The notes below the pieces were generated by a model that had not been told where the DNA came from, did no database searches, and saw nothing but the letters and a program-made list of their open reading frames with translations. The position numbers were made by a program, and so were the translations under genes. DNA of 64,000 nucleotides, taken from positions 112,798-176,797 of the forward strand of contig JANBVO010000058.1 of assembly GCA_030052745.1 (NCBI GenBank). The letters run 5' to 3'. The stretch is from Pleurostoma richardsiae (Eukaryota > Ascomycota > Sordariomycetes > Calosphaeriales > Pleurostomataceae). Shown here piece after piece: positions 44,344 through 54,126 of the stretch (position 1 is the stretch's first letter; the number at the start of each line of letters is the position of its first letter).

Positions 44344-44983
44344 ATGCAGATGAAACTCCCACTCCTCTATCTGCTCGCCAGCACGGCCGTCGCCTCTGCC
44401 CATGGCACATCCAACGCGACGACCCTGATCACCTCGACCAAGTACTCCAACTCAACCACCACCTCGCCGGTCACAACGGCGGCGTCGACGGTGACGGTGA
44501 CCACCATCACGACCCTGACGACGTGCCCGGCCTCGACAAGCTGCCACGGCCAGACCGTCACCTTCACCGGCACTGTCGGCCCTTACACCTGCCAGCCCAG
44601 CGTCACCTGCACGTGCAAGCTGCCTGGCGGCATCAGCACTATCTCTAGCTGCCTGCCATCCATCACCTGCACTGGTAAGCGTCTTTCTCTCATATCTCTT
44701 GATATCCCTTGCTTGGGAGTCGGTCATTCTAACAACGATCAAAAAACTAGGCCAGACAATTACCTGGACTGGAAATGCCGGCCCGACCCCCTGCCCGACG
44801 GGCGCCGTCTGCGGCGTCGCTGTCCCAGGCGGCACCAGCTCGACGACCACTGCTGCTGCGTCGACGGGCACAACGACCGCCACGAGCACCGGCCCTGCTT
44901 CAGTCAACGCCGGCAATGGGCGCGCTGTGGGCGTCGAGGGCCTGGCTCTGGGCGTCCTGCTGGGTGCGGCAGCTCTCTTGTGA
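44344..44983 (+). CDS. small Cys-containing GPI-anchored cell-wall protein
   Basis: Two exons, 44344-44674 and 44751-44983, give 187 residues. Residues 1-19 form a signal peptide (hydrophobic LPLLYLLASTAVASA with an A-x-A cleavage site). A Thr/Ser-rich segment with N-glycosylation sequons follows, and the middle holds about ten cysteines in short C-x-C and CxxxxxC patterns, with two similar units (GQTVTFTG and GQTITWTG). A Ser/Thr linker follows, and the protein ends in a hydrophobic tail without charged residues (GLALGVLLGAAALL), typical of a GPI signal. The product should be exported and linked to the plasma membrane or wall. No named family is recognised; the repeated cysteine unit suggests an adhesin-like or structural role. 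Confidence 0.85.
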
Positions 44984-45365
44984 GACTGTTAGCCTCACAG
45001 ACGTCAACTTTCACTTCGTTGGTTAATACCCCGGGGTTGGGGCGTTTAATGATGAATTCATGAGGGCGGCCTTATACGACTCGCGGAACAATAATGATAA
45101 TGAGTCCGTGAAACTTACTGGGTAGTTGGGCAGTGGCAGACTGGAGCAGAAGGGGTAATGACTGCCATGCTGGTGTCCCTGCAGCGCCGCTGGCGGCTCA
45201 GGGAGGTTTCGTGGCAGCACGACACAGCAGCTTTCTCCTCTCAGAACCCGCGTGGTATTCGCTCTCTATCTTACCCCCGGGTCTCCAAGCATTGCAGACA
45301 GTGTATATAGTGGCATATGGGGAGAAGTGGTCTCTCTATTGGACAATAAAAGTAAATAACACCCT
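44984..45365. other. intergenic between convergent genes
   Basis: Under 400 bases containing the two 3' ends. An ACAATAAAAG polyadenylation-like signal is visible on the plus strand near 45341. No gene is seen. Confidence 0.6.
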
Positions 45366-46709
45366 TCAGGGGATGTCCACCATGACCTTGAGCACCAGAT
45401 TCCCTCTCTCGTCCTTAACTTTGGCGGCCATGTCGAAAGCCTTGGGGATGTTCTCCATCCCTGTGTATCTCTGCGTGATGAGCTTCTCGACCGGCGGAAG
45501 AGACGGATCTTTTCTCGACAGCAGGTCGATCACCCTCGGGTAGGTGTTGGCGTATCTGAACACGCCCACCAGGTCGACCTCCCGCAGGGCGGCAGCAGAC
45601 ACAGGCAAGGTCTGGATTGGATTCCCCATGCCTATGATCATGATCTTGCCACCGGGGCCCGTTGCCTACACAAAGGGATTAGCTCGCTCTCATCCCGAGG
45701 TCCGCCGCGAGTGACTGGAGACCATGATGCAACTCACATAGATGGCGGCCTGCATACACGACTCCACCCCCGTGCACTCGAACGTGGCCGTGACCTCGCC
45801 AACCGGCTCGCCCTTCACCGTCGCCGCCTTCACCAGCCCCGCCACCTCCTGCGCGAACTCCAGCTTCGCCTCTATCGTACTGGGCCGCTTCATGGGCACG
45901 ACCACCGCCGCGTCCGCGAAGCCGTTGGCCACGGCGAAGTCGACGCGGTCCTGGTTGATGTCGGCGATGACGACGGCCTTGGCCTTGAGCACCTTGCTGA
46001 TCGCGGCGCAAAGGAGGCCCACGGCGCCCGCGCCCAGTACTAGCACCGTCGAGCCCTCGGGCAGCTGGGATCTGTCGCCGGCGTGCAGCGCCACGGAGAG
46101 GGGCTCGACGAGTGCGCCCAGCTCGAGTGGCACGTTTTCCGGGAGTCTTTGATCTCTCGTCTCAGCAACGAAGCCAACCAAGTTAAAAAGAAGACCACCT
46201 GAGCGCTAAAGGCCGACTTACTTGTGGCACCACTTTGCGGGGTGGATGATGCGCTCCTGCAGCGTGCCCTGCGCGTGCGGGAACGCCTTGGCCGAGCTGC
46301 GGAAGTTCATGCCCTTGCAGATGTTGTAGCGGCCCGACCTGCAGAGCGCGCACTCGCCGCACGGCTGGCCGACCTCGAGGGCCACCTTGTCCCCCGGGGT
46401 GAGGGAGGTGACGCCGGAGCCGACGGCGGTCACGACGCCGGCGGACTCGTGGCCGAGGGTGAGCGGCTCGCGCACCAGGATGTCGCCGTTGCGGAAGTGG
46501 CCGAAGTAGTGCAGGTCGGAGCCGCAGAGGCCGGTCGCCTTGACGGCCACTTGGACGTCGTCGGCGACGAGAGGCGGGAGCTCTCGCTCCTCCTGGACGT
46601 ATTGTTAGACATGTGAAGACAGAGCAAGTGCATGTTTGCCAAGGCTGGAGCTCACAACTCGCAGATCGCGGGCCCCGTGGAGAACAGAGGCTTTGACTTT
46701 GGAGGCCAT
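45366..46709 (-). CDS. zinc-dependent medium-chain (sorbitol/xylitol-type) dehydrogenase
   Basis: Four exons, 46709-46656, 46592-46222, 46146-45738 and 45665-45366, give 377 residues. Catalytic zinc ligands are Cys41 (GLCGSDLHYFGH), His66 and Glu67 (LTLGHESAG). A structural-zinc cysteine cluster is at 96, 99, 102 and 110 (CGECALCRSGRYNIC). The NAD-binding LGAGAVGLL follows, and an acidic residue in ADIN fits NAD preference. It most resembles polyol (sorbitol, xylitol, L-idonate) dehydrogenases, which oxidise a secondary hydroxyl to a ketone in the cytosol. It is divergent from an SDR 1.1 kb away, which suggests a joint sugar or sugar-acid pathway. Confidence 0.88.
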
Positions 46710-47805
46710 GGTGAGATTAGGCACAACACACGATCTTGAAATTGCTATATCGATGAGATGCTATGTTAAGTTAAGTGAAGTGAGGATGCCAGTGAGTGTG
46801 TGTGAGTTGTGTTTACAATGATCGAGCAGTCGTAGTTGAGAGTTGAGAGGATGTGTACAGCGGAGAATGAGAAGCAATCTCGAGCTGAAGCCACCTACAG
46901 CATCGAACCTGACGTAGATGGATTACACGTACTGTACGGAACACAGCTCTCTAGGTTAAGGCATTCATTCCACAATTAGCTGCGGGACAACGGTCCACAA
47001 ACTGCCAATACTCTATGTAGAGAGGTACTGTACATGGGCAAGAAAACGACGGGCCAAGGCGCCCGCTCTGGGGTATCGAGGGGAAGCGCCAGTTTGGGTT
47101 TGGGCCTCCGATATCGACCCGGGGACGGACCGGCGATGCACGGCGGGTCCTGCTGATAGGTTCGGGACAGTAGACAGCGAAAAAGCCAGAGCGATCACAG
47201 GACGTTCTACTGTGTAGACTGGCTACTGTGCAGGCATTCTGTGTACATAACAGGGCCGTGGTCACACCAACAGCCCCTCCTCCCGCGGAGACTTTCTTCC
47301 CCCTTTGGCTCCAGCTGTAATATCGTTAGTTCTTCTGTTTCCTACGCTTCCTCACGAAGAGGAGAGAGTTTCCCCCAGAAAGGCCAAACCGGCCCAAACT
47401 AGAGACCAACGGCGGGCATTGGAACCCAAAGGCTGAGTTGTCGGCGTTCTAATCAGGGAAATATTCGCCGAAACATTCCCCTGAAGGAGGCCGTCAGCCC
47501 CCACACTGTGCGCCCCCCGCAGTTCCGAGCTCCGCGCCTTTTGCATGGTGGAGCAGCAGCGTTGTCGTGCTATCCCAGTCCGATCGAGGGACGTCATCTC
47601 GTGAGAGTGGAAGTGAGAGAGTCTCTTCCGCTCTTGTCGATATTGTGTGTGACCAGCGGCACTTGAGACGGCAAAGGGTGTGAGTACCTACTCGGTTGAC
47701 TCCGTAGTCATCATCATCGCTTCAGTCTCTCAGCTCCGAGTAAAGTGAAACCCCTCTCCTTCAAGGGTTCAATAGACTCTCGAGACACATTGATTGTATT
47801 TCACC
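46710..47805. promoter_or_regulatory. divergent intergenic region between MDR and SDR dehydrogenases
   Basis: A stretch of 1.1 kb between two outward-facing oxidoreductase genes, without supported coding sequence. It is presumably the shared control region. I see no clear pathway-specific operator, only a pyrimidine-rich part around 47270-47350. Confidence 0.45.
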
Positions 47806-48728
47806 ATGAGCTTTGCGGAGTTCTCCTTAGAAGGGCATACTGCCCTCATCACCGGTGGCACGAGAGGCATCGGACAAGCTGTGGCCCTTGCCTTCGCCGA
47901 AGCCGGGGCGGACATTCTCCTTGTTCAGGTACCGTAGCAGTCAAGGCGGCGTCTCAACCGTCTTTATTAGAATCAGTTGGCTAACATGGATATCCAGAGA
48001 GATGAGTCGAACAAGGCCACCAAGACCGCCGTTGAGAAGCTGGGAAGGAAAGCTACCATCTACACGGCCGATCTGTCCTCGGCCGAGGACGTCGCCAAGA
48101 TCGTCCCCAAGGTGCTAGCTGACGGCCATGAGATCCGCATTCTAGTGAACTGCGCAGGAATCCAGAGGCGTCACCCGTGCGAGAAGTTCCCGGACAGTGA
48201 CTTCAACGAGGTTAATATCGATCTACTTGCCCCTTCTTCTTCCCATCATATGACTGAGTCAGGAACTGACGCCGCACGTAGGTCATCCAAGTCAACCTCA
48301 ACACCGTCTTCAGCCTCTGCCGCGACGCCGGCGCGCACATGCTCAACCTGCCCGTCTCGCCCGTGACGGGCCGCAAGGGCAGCATCATCAACTTCGCCTC
48401 GCTGCTCTCCTTCCAGGGCGGCTTCACCGTGCCGGCGTACGCGGCGTCCAAGGGCGCCGTGGCGCAGCTGACCAAGAGCTTCGCCAACGAGTGGACGTCC
48501 CGGGGGATCACGGTCAACGCCATCGCGCCCGGCTACATCGAGACGGACATGAACTCGGCGCTGCTGAGCGACGCGAAGCGGCTGGCCAGCATCAGCGAGC
48601 GGATCCCGGCCGGGAGGTGGGGCACGCCCGAGGACTTCAGGGGCCCGTCGGTGTTCTTGGCGAGTAAGGCGAGTGCGTATGTGAGCGGGCATACGATGGT
48701 TGTGGATGGAGGGTGGATGGGACGGTAG
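47806..48728 (+). CDS. short-chain dehydrogenase, KduD/IdnO-like
   Basis: Three exons, 47806-47928, 47998-48210 and 48282-48728, give 260 residues. TGGTRGIG is the cofactor loop, followed by [10 protein letters not shown] and catalytic Ser152, Tyr165 and Lys169 (YAASK). [13 protein letters not shown] and [13 protein letters not shown] close the fold. The motif NAGIQRR-x-P with a following FPxxDFxEVIQVNL is typical of 2-deoxy-D-gluconate 3-dehydrogenase and gluconate 5-dehydrogenase relatives. The protein probably interconverts a sugar acid and its keto form with NAD(P). Its divergent partner is a polyol-type MDR, an arrangement like the IdnD/IdnO pair of L-idonate catabolism; that pathway link is inference. 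Confidence 0.88.
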
Positions 48729-48951
48729 ATGATAAGAGGTGATAGACACTAGCATAAGTTTGTTTAGACGCATCTAGCGAGAAGAGCTTGCTTGTTCACC
48801 AAGTTTGACAACAACCCCATCCTTCCTGCCAGACTGAAGCCAAGTGTTCCCTCCCTGCCCTCGATCCCATCGACTCTGATAGAGACAGGTCTTTCTGCTC
48901 TTGATTTGAGCCCAGCACTTCTAAGTCTCCACACCAACGACATCTCCATAT

Positions 48952-50549
48952 CTAGACAGAAGCCATGACGCTCTCCATCCAGGGGTAAACCGACCCATTG
49001 GCCATCGGGTAACCCATGTGCAGAGCGCCGGTGAAGAACCTCGCCTCCTTGGGGCTGCCGTACTCGAATAGCATCATTGAGTCCTCGATCGGCATCAGCC
49101 CATCAGCCGTGCCCTGTATTTCAGACCCAAGTTAATATGTCGATCCCGCAAACATATTCAACTGCAGCATTCAGATACTCACATTGATCAGGAGCAGCCG
49201 GCACGAAGGCTTGCTGATGACGCCTGTCTCCAGCAGCGAGAACTTCTTCTGCACGCCGGCCTTGTACTCCTCCACCGAGTCGTAGCCGTGCTTCGCCGCC
49301 ATGGCTGGCGTCAACCTGTCCGGCCAGTGGTCAGCCCGAGAATCACATGCCTTCCTCACGATAGTCAGCACCAGGCCATCTGGACACTCACTTGAAAGGA
49401 TATTCATGCCCGTCCGCCTTCTCCAGCCACTCCCTGTCGAAGAAGTAATGGCACCCAGCCCCCTGCGCCACCGACCCGACCAGCTTGTCCGCGTGCGTGT
49501 GCGCGATCCGGACGGCGTAGTAGCCGCCCGAGCTGAGTCCCCACACCATCACCTTCCCCATGTCGAACAGGCCCTCCTGCGCCCCCATCCACTCCAGCAG
49601 GCTGTCCCACAGCCGGTCCGGGCTCTCCGAGTCGGCCGGGTCGGCGGGGCAGTCCGCCGTGCCGGGGATCTCCACCACGACGGAGCCCCAGCCCCGGGCC
49701 AGGAACTCGTCGCACCGCACCGTGTTGTCCGGGCGGTAGCCGTCCAGGCCGGTCATGAGGATCACCACGGGACACCCCTTCCCTTCGGCGCCGCCTTGCG
49801 CCGGCGGCGGCACGCGCACGTACACGGGGATCGTCTCGCGGTCGCGACCCCGGCGGCGCGCGTGCGGCACCGCGACCTCCCGGACCGGCGCGTCCCACAG
49901 CGCCCCGGCCTTGAGGTAGGCGGCCTTCTGGGCCTTCCAGGCGCGCCACTTGGCGAGGCAGGAGATGGTGGGGAAGCCGCTGATGTAGGGGAAGCGAGCG
50001 ATGCGGTAGACGGCGCAGGCGCGCAGGTACAGCGCGCTGGCGAGGGCCTTGTCGCCCGCCGCGGCGGCGGCGTCGGCCCGCGTGGTGAGGGCCTCGGCGG
50101 GGTGGAGGAAGGCGTTGGTGTACTCGATTGAGGTGCCGTCGTTGACGTTGTTCTGAGGCGAGGCGTCAGTCCCGGGACTGCAGTAAAAGCTCCAAGTCGG
50201 GAGACTCAGACTACGTGTAGATCAAGGGGGGTTATGGCAGGAAAGGGGTGGAGAGCTACAAGGGGCATACCTCGATCAGCCAGTCGAATATGGGCTCAAA
50301 GTCCTCGTATTGCCCATCGTGGAAGGGGTACACACTCTTAGTACACTTGTATTATTTTCCCATTAGCAACTAGTTTAGCTGGGGAGATAGTCGTCTGAGA
50401 TGGATGGGGAGACTCACGGGGAACTTCCACTTGGTCTCCCAGAGGGCCTTGATGCCGTCGTGGTGAGGCATGCGTCTCTCGAAGGCCTCCGTTCCCATCA
50501 GCCAGTTCCGCTGTGTGCCATCCCCCGTGGCCTCCTTGTGCGGAGACAT
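48952..50549 (-). CDS. ayg1: Ayg1-type alpha/beta hydrolase (polyketide-shortening family)
   Basis: Five exons, 50549-50418, 50345-50271, 50152-49392, 49315-49183 and 49113-48952, give 420 residues, like Ayg1 (about 400). Shared blocks are [32 protein letters not shown] (here [14 protein letters not shown]), [34 protein letters not shown] with nucleophile Ser276, [25 protein letters not shown] and ALHMGYP with the likely catalytic His. Ayg1 in Aspergillus shortens the heptaketide YWA1 to tetrahydroxynaphthalene for DHN-melanin. No polyketide synthase or melanin reductase gene is in the window, so the substrate here may differ. The frame is open upstream of the chosen ATG, but the family N-terminus begins just after it. 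Confidence 0.9.
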
Positions 50550-51808
50550 GGCGAGATGCGGCAGTTCAGATGAATTAAGAACTACGATGTCAATACGCGG
50601 ACGACCTTCTGCTTGGCGAAGTGAGGTCGTGAGAAACCAGTTGGGGAACTGGAACGGACGACCCTGCTGCTCTGGCGTCTGACAACAGTGTGACGTCTTT
50701 TATTTATGATTATACCTTCTCTGGCCCTAGATTCAATGTTAGATTGTTGAAGGATGGCAGCATGACTGCTCAAACTCACTGTAGCCGGATGAAAGCAATG
50801 CGGAGGCGTGTAAGTGTCGGATTGAGATCCTCCTGGAACGCCATCGCGACTCGCCAAGAACGACAGCTCCTCTCTTTATATACAGGGCGTCCGACTCAAA
50901 CGCTTCTGGAAGCTATTGGATATGCTGCGAGCAAGGGCGGGCTCGATTGGGGGACTCCGTGTAGATAGTCCGGGGGCAGGGAGGCTGCGATGCGGGGATC
51001 TCACAGGCAAGATAATACGAGCATATCTCTGAGGGGCGCTATTCTCCAGCTGCTGCAAGCTGCCTGCCATCCTCCTCCTGATCATCTGGGAAGGAGGCGT
51101 TTTATATGCATCGGTGGAGACCTGGGCTCACGGCCAGTCCGGTGTCTGTCAGATGTGCATTAGCTATCTCGTGCTGACGAGGACGTCCGATGGGGGGTGG
51201 AAGTGGGAGGGTCGCTGACAAGATGTCGTTCAGAATGATTCGTACCGCGTAAGATTCCCAGAATCGTCAGCTGGATACGCCACGAGGTGTAGTGTACGCC
51301 TCGAGGGCGTGCGTGGATCGTCAGCGACTAGGGAAGGGGGTGACAATCTTGCCGGACATGAGAGGCCGAGGAAATGAGTCGTCAGATACGGGACTGAACG
51401 AGGTTCACCGTCGAAGGCGAGAGCTTCATGCAGCCTTGGAAATATCGAGGATGTTATTAGTACATGTCAGCTACATATATTTCGGGTCTCTGCCCGAGAG
51501 GTCCCTGGCGGCCAACGTCTATTTCTTGATCGTTCCTCCACATCTTCCCCTTTTGTATATTATGGCATCCGTCTCGAACTCCTCACCAGATGGCTTCCAT
51601 GTAGACCCTTCCCAGATACAACGGCCGGCTGTAACACTTGCCGTTCCAGTCCGACAGGCCTCGAAGACCGATATCCTAAACCCAAACCGCAAGAACACGC
51701 CATAACGCGCCGTTAAAGCCTCGGCTCTATACAATAAGCCCAGCATCAGCACACAGCTGCCCAACAGATCGCATAATTCCCAAGAGACCAAACAAGGTAC
51801 AAGCAGCA
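50550..51808. other. intergenic, 1.26 kb, upstream of ayg1-like gene
   Basis: No further gene is supported. On the minus strand a TATATAAAG box (50883-50875) and a short ATG frame (50844) with a GTGAGT donor suggest a spliced 5' leader or an upstream exon of the ayg1-like gene, but the frames do not join cleanly. A 48-codon plus-strand frame from 51561 is not convincing. Confidence 0.4.
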
Positions 51809-52478
51809 CTAGTGAGATGATTTACTCTTGCCTCCCTCGTAGTAGTGCGCCATCTCGAGTCCGGCCCTCCTAAAGCCGCACTTGATGTAGAAGCCCTCGT
51901 TGGCCTCGCTGCAGTCGAGGATGGTCTTGTAGCAGCCGATCTGCTCGGCGACGAAGTCAAGCGCCTGAATGAGGCGCAGGCCCAGCTTCTTGCCCTGTTG
52001 GTCCTTGGCGACGGCGATGTCTTCGATGTGGCCGACCATGCCGAGGTTGTGGATACTGTAGGGGTATCATAGTCAGCCAGTTTGTCTCGAGCGGAAGTAG
52101 GGTATGACCTCGTCAGTATGGCGAGACTTACAACTTGCGCTCAACGATCAGGGCGCCAGTGCCGACGACCTTGGGCCGTTCGCCGTTGGTGTCCTCGATG
52201 ACCAGGATGTAGTAGCCACCGTCCTGCCGCGAGATCCAGTCGTACCGCTGTGCAAAGTGCTCCTCGCTGATCTCGCCGACCGTCGTCAGGACGCGTAGGC
52301 AGTCGAGGTACCCCGTGTGGTAGTCGGACTTGCGCAGGGCGCGCACTCTGTAGCCTTCGGGCAGGACTTTGGCGACAGTGGGACAGACGAGGTCGGCACC
52401 AAAGAGGCCTTGTTCCTCCTGCTCTGCCATTGCAGACGACACAGCAACAGGGCTGCCGTTGGAGAGGACAGAAGACAT
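51809..52478 (-). CDS. GNA1: glucosamine 6-phosphate N-acetyltransferase
   Basis: Two exons, 52478-52132 and 52055-51809, give 197 residues. It is a GNAT fold: YRVRALRKSDYHTGYLDCLRVLTTVG at the N-terminus, then VERKFIHNLGMVGHIEDIAV and the acetyl-CoA loop QQGKKLGLRLIQAL, then CYKTILDCSEANEGFYIKCGF and EMAHYY. These are diagnostic of GNA1. The enzyme makes N-acetylglucosamine 6-phosphate from glucosamine 6-phosphate and acetyl-CoA, a required step to UDP-GlcNAc and thus chitin, GPI anchors and N-glycans. It is a cytosolic, probably essential, dimer. The start ATG gives an N-terminal extension of about 25 residues relative to the yeast core, as common in filamentous fungi. Confidence 0.94.
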
Positions 52479-54126
52479 CGGGGTTGTTGTTTATGAAGGC
52501 TCAGTGGCGGTCGTTTGTTCTCTCGTCTTTTAGGAGCTCGGCAGTGGTTTGTTGTCGGCAATTGAGAGGCGGGATCACAGTCAGATTCGGCGCAGCGAAG
52601 GGACGCTACTATCGAGCAGCAGAAGATGCAGATGAGATGAAAAGTCGTGAAGAAAAAAAAGGGCTTGGAGAGAAGGGAGAACGAGTGACGATGGAGGTGA
52701 AAAGAAGCTGAAGGCGGTACAAAAGCCGGAGCTGGAGGCTGGAGATCAATGCGTAGCGACGATCGTGGATCCCCCAGGCAACTCCAGCTCCTATTTTAGG
52801 AACCAACGGCGCCCTAAAATCGCCTGGCCATGGCAGGGTCCGACGGGTTACGGTATGGCTCAGCCTCACCAGAGGGCATCATCAGCGCGCTAAAAGGCTA
52901 CTAGGGGTGCAGCGCAAGCTGCTGGAAAGAATTAGAGCACACGTTCCAATAGGAGCACTTCCCTACTAACACTTTGACCCAACTTTACATGACACAAGTA
53001 GGTACCTATGTTAGTATAGGAGTATGCGCTGTTAGTGGGTACGTCCTAATAGACTCTACGGCTTGCCGGCTAAACCCGGTGAAAGCAGAGCAAAGGAGGC
53101 AGGTCGAGGCATCTTTTCGGGACTCAAATACTCTGTTTCTACTTGTTTTCTTTGAATTCAAAGATTTCTCTGCTTCTCGAGTGCTTAATATGATGGGATG
53201 TAACACCAAGGGCAGAGAGCTCAGGATGGACGGGCAGTGGATGCTGGAGGTGTGCTGCAGGCGATGCAGGAACATCGAGCGGGCGATCGACGCTATGCAC
53301 TGATGCGACTCGGCATGTCGTCATTCCCAATCACAGACACATGAAGGGACACAAGCAGAGAGATACATCGAGCTCGTGTCTTTGATGGCGCGGCTCGACT
53401 GACGCTCTGACGATAATATGGAAAGGTTGGGAGCTACTTAGACGACGACAGAGAGCCTCGGTGCCGAGAGTGTTGGGCCGGCGACAGCTTCCTCAAGCAT
53501 CCTGACCTCCGGCCCAACAAGAGCCTTTCATCACCCATCACTATCATCAGTATCACCTTTTTTGCCTTATCAGCATCGAAGAGCCCCGCCTCCCACCAAA
53601 TCGGGGCGGGCCACGTTGTCCAAAGCGGGATGGCCCAGGTCCGTTCGGATGCACCACTGCAGCGCATACATGCATACTACCTGTGTATGGAAGTGTCAAG
53701 TCAGCGTCGCGCCGGACGGCCCTGCATGGAGGGGTGGTGAAATGCCGAGAAACGGCCTGGTACAAGTACTTTACCGGATGTATCGACCAGTGAGTGTCAC
53801 ATGCTGGACACTACCTACCTACGTAGGTAGGTAAGTCACTGTTCCTGGTTCCTGACTGGATCCTGGAGTCTCAGAAACGCGTCCGCGCATCATGAAAGCC
53901 TTGTCTGTCTGTCTGTGTGTTATTTAGACGGAGGACCGTTTGAAACATATTTGGTATTTCGCCACCTTCCTATCAAATACTTCCATCCTCTATTTACCTT
54001 CTGTTGTCTTTTGTACAGCTGCACAGCTCTTGACTACCTAACTCCTTCGGTACTTTATGCTCCTAGATAGCAACTCTTTATCATCGTCATTTACATGTTC
54101 AGACCGCGACGTCCACTCTACTCAAA
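52479..54126. other. divergent intergenic region between GNA1 and lipase genes
   Basis: No gene is seen in 1.65 kb. It contains the promoters of GNA1 and of the large lipase gene, an A/G-rich GNA1 leader (52620-52710) and a 22-base perfect palindrome at 53812-53833. The right end is a C/T-rich leader up to the lipase ATG. Confidence 0.5.
53812..53833. repeat. 22-base perfect palindrome
   Basis: The sequence reads TACCTACCTAC followed directly by its reverse complement GTAGGTAGGTA. It sits about 300 bases upstream of the lipase start. It resembles the TACC words found elsewhere in this genome, so it may be a repeat product rather than an operator. Confidence 0.75.

Noticed and set aside
49301-50131. 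276-codon plus-strand frame with charged repetitive sequence
   Set aside because: It is the antisense shadow of the GC-rich Ayg1-like exon 3.
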